11,586 nucleotides of DNA from Solirubrobacteraceae bacterium (GTDB lineage Bacteria > Actinomycetota > Thermoleophilia > Solirubrobacterales > Solirubrobacteraceae): contig JAEMSV010000112.1 of NCBI GenBank assembly GCA_016462625.1, positions 1-11,586 of the forward strand, read 5' to 3'. Every line of letters begins with the position of its first letter. Positions within the stretch are counted from its first letter, which is position 1. The translations under genes were made by a program, and so were the position numbers. Shown here one piece after another: positions 10,608 through 11,586 of this stretch. Under the pieces are notes generated by a model. The model was given only the letters and a program-made list of their open reading frames with translations. It was not told where the DNA came from and made no database searches.

Positions 10608-11586
10608 GCCGCCCGGAGCGTGCGCGGCGCGGCGGGGTCCGGCGTCGGCGCCGCCACCCCGTCGAGCCGCACCTGGTCGCCGCCGCCGGCGCGCGCGGTG
10701 GCGAGGGCGGCGTTCGCTCGGGCGGTGGTCTCGGCGAGGTCGAAGCCCGCCGGCCCGGAGCTCGCGACCCCGACCGACACGCTGAGCTGCAGCGCACCCG
10801 CCGAGGCGGAGGCCACCGCGCCGCGAAGCCGCTCGGCGACCGCGAACGCCCGGCGCGCATCCGCGCCGACGAGCACGATGGCGAACGCGTCGCCGCCGGT
10901 CCGGTACGGCGCCACCAGCGCGGGCGCCGACGTCTCGATGCGGTGGGCGATCTCGCGCAGGACGTCGTCGCCGGCGCGTGCGCCCCAGCGCTCGTTCAGC
11001 GCGGTGAAGCCATCGAGGTCCGCGACGACGAGCGCGACCGGCGCGCCGCTGCGCGCGGTGCGGGCGGCGAGCTCGGTGCCGTGCCAGGTCAGGGCCTCTT
11101 CGGAGAGGGCGGGCGTGCCGTCGTCGACGACGCGGTGGGCCGGCGTGACGCTCGCCGGGTCAGGCAGCGAAAGGACCGGATGCGCGGGCTCCTGCTCACG
11201 CCAGACCAGGAGAAACGACCACCAGGGTTCGGGCTCGGCGACGACCGCACGGCAGGGCGCCAGCAGGCGGGTGCCGCGGCGCTCCTCGGGCGGGGTCACG
11301 AGGCCCGTGTGCTCGGCGAAGGCGGCGTTGCGCCCGGCGCGCTTGGCGTGCTGCAGGGCGGCCGTCGCGCGGACGGGCAGCGTCGGGTCGTCCCAGCCCC
11401 AGCCGGCGGGGCTGGCGGCGACGCCGACGGACACGGTGATGGGCAGCCCGGCGATCGGGCGGATCGCGACCGAGGCGCGGACGATCTCCGCCAGCTCGGC
11501 GCCGGCCGCTTCGTCGCCGCCCGGGAGGGGGATGGCGAACTCGTCGCCGCCCACGCGGTACGGCCAGCAGCGGTGGCGCTCGCACA
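10604..11586 (-). CDS. Tandem GGDEF-domain protein, N-terminus missing
   Basis: The visible C-terminal 326 residues of a protein with two diguanylate cyclase (GGDEF) domains; the start lies beyond the right edge. The first domain is cut: it begins near CWPYRVGGDEFAI with an intact GGDEF at visible residues 12-16, continues through ITVSVGVAASPAG and ends near KRAGRNAAFAE. A 70-residue linker follows with a WWSFLLVWRE segment. The second domain contains VADLDGFTALNERWG and then RTGGDAF (10883-10897), where Ala replaces the catalytic Glu, and ends with SVSVGVASSGPAGF. Neither site has the RxxD inhibitory motif at the usual spacing. The first domain may make c-di-GMP while the second is regulatory or dimerising. 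No sensor domain is visible. Confidence 0.87.
   Translation of the reverse strand, partial: CERHRCWPYRVGGDEFAIPLPGGDEAAGAELAEIVRASVAIRPIAGLPITVSVGVAASPAGWGWDDPTLPVRATAALQHAKRAGRNAAFAEHTGLVTPPEERRGTRLLAPCRAVVAEPEPWWSFLLVWREQEPAHPVLSLPDPASVTPAHRVVDDGTPALSEEALTWHGTELAARTARSGAPVALVVADLDGFTALNERWGARAGDDVLREIAHRIETSAPALVAPYRTGGDAFAIVLVGADARRAFAVAERLRGAVASASAGALQLSVSVGVASSGPAGFDLAETTARANAALATARAGGGDQVRLDGVAAPTPDPAAPRTLRAA

Noticed and set aside
1..11586. tRNA, rRNA, riboswitch or CRISPR array
   Set aside because: No cloverleaf-like segment, conserved rRNA sequence, long structured leader or spaced direct repeats were seen; gaps are too short for most of these.

Overview
The window is very GC-rich DNA from what is probably a high-GC actinobacterium. 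Third codon positions are strongly G/C, CTG/GTG/TTG starts occur, and several genes look leaderless. The mix of secreted GH39/GH5-like hydrolase, CtaG-type oxidase assembly protein, MazEF6-like toxin-antitoxin pair and sulfite-oxidase-like enzyme would suit Thermoleophilia such as Solirubrobacterales. That placement is inference from style, not a database match. No rRNA, tRNA, CRISPR array, insertion sequence or prophage gene was seen. Coding density is near total and the longest gap is about 100 bases.

Layout, left to right. A 3' scrap of an upstream gene (1-48) is translationally coupled to an EamA-type transporter whose likely start is CTG at 45. Facing it on the minus strand is a MazE/MazF toxin-antitoxin operon (903-1480), then an asparagine-synthase-like amide ligase without the glutaminase cysteine (1518-3062). 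An 85-bp divergent promoter region leads to plus-strand genes for a CtaG-family membrane protein (3148-4038), a secreted clan GH-A glycoside hydrolase (4086-5480) and a SixA-type phosphohistidine phosphatase (5526-6161). The phosphatase runs 147 bases into the convergent gene.

The minus-strand block 6015-9699 reads, in transcription order: amidohydrolase, cysteine-dioxygenase-like cupin, a 40-bp nested palindrome, aldose 1-epimerase-like protein, sulfite-oxidase-like molybdoenzyme, and an FAD/NAD(P)H reductase. The first two overlap by 4 bases and the last three form a chain of 4- and 8-base overlaps. The palindrome sits between these two coupled units. Thiol oxidation by the cupin and Mo/FAD redox by the last two genes suggest a sulfur-oxidation theme, but no single pathway is proven.

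A 99-bp divergent region with three palindromes separates the amidohydrolase from a plus-strand ArsR-family repressor/SRPBCC (AHSA1) pair (9799-10607). Two of those palindromes share an almost identical 16-bp core, and one of them contains the ArsR start codon. The SRPBCC gene ends on a CTAG shared with the stop of a convergent tandem-GGDEF protein that runs off the right edge.

The most interesting observations are: the repeated placement of a -10-like hexamer 6-8 bases before start codons (leaderless transcription); the paired ArsR operators; the 40-bp nested palindrome; the SixA read-through antisense to the reductase gene; and the amidohydrolase/dioxygenase pair, whose amidohydrolase lacks a usual catalytic histidine.
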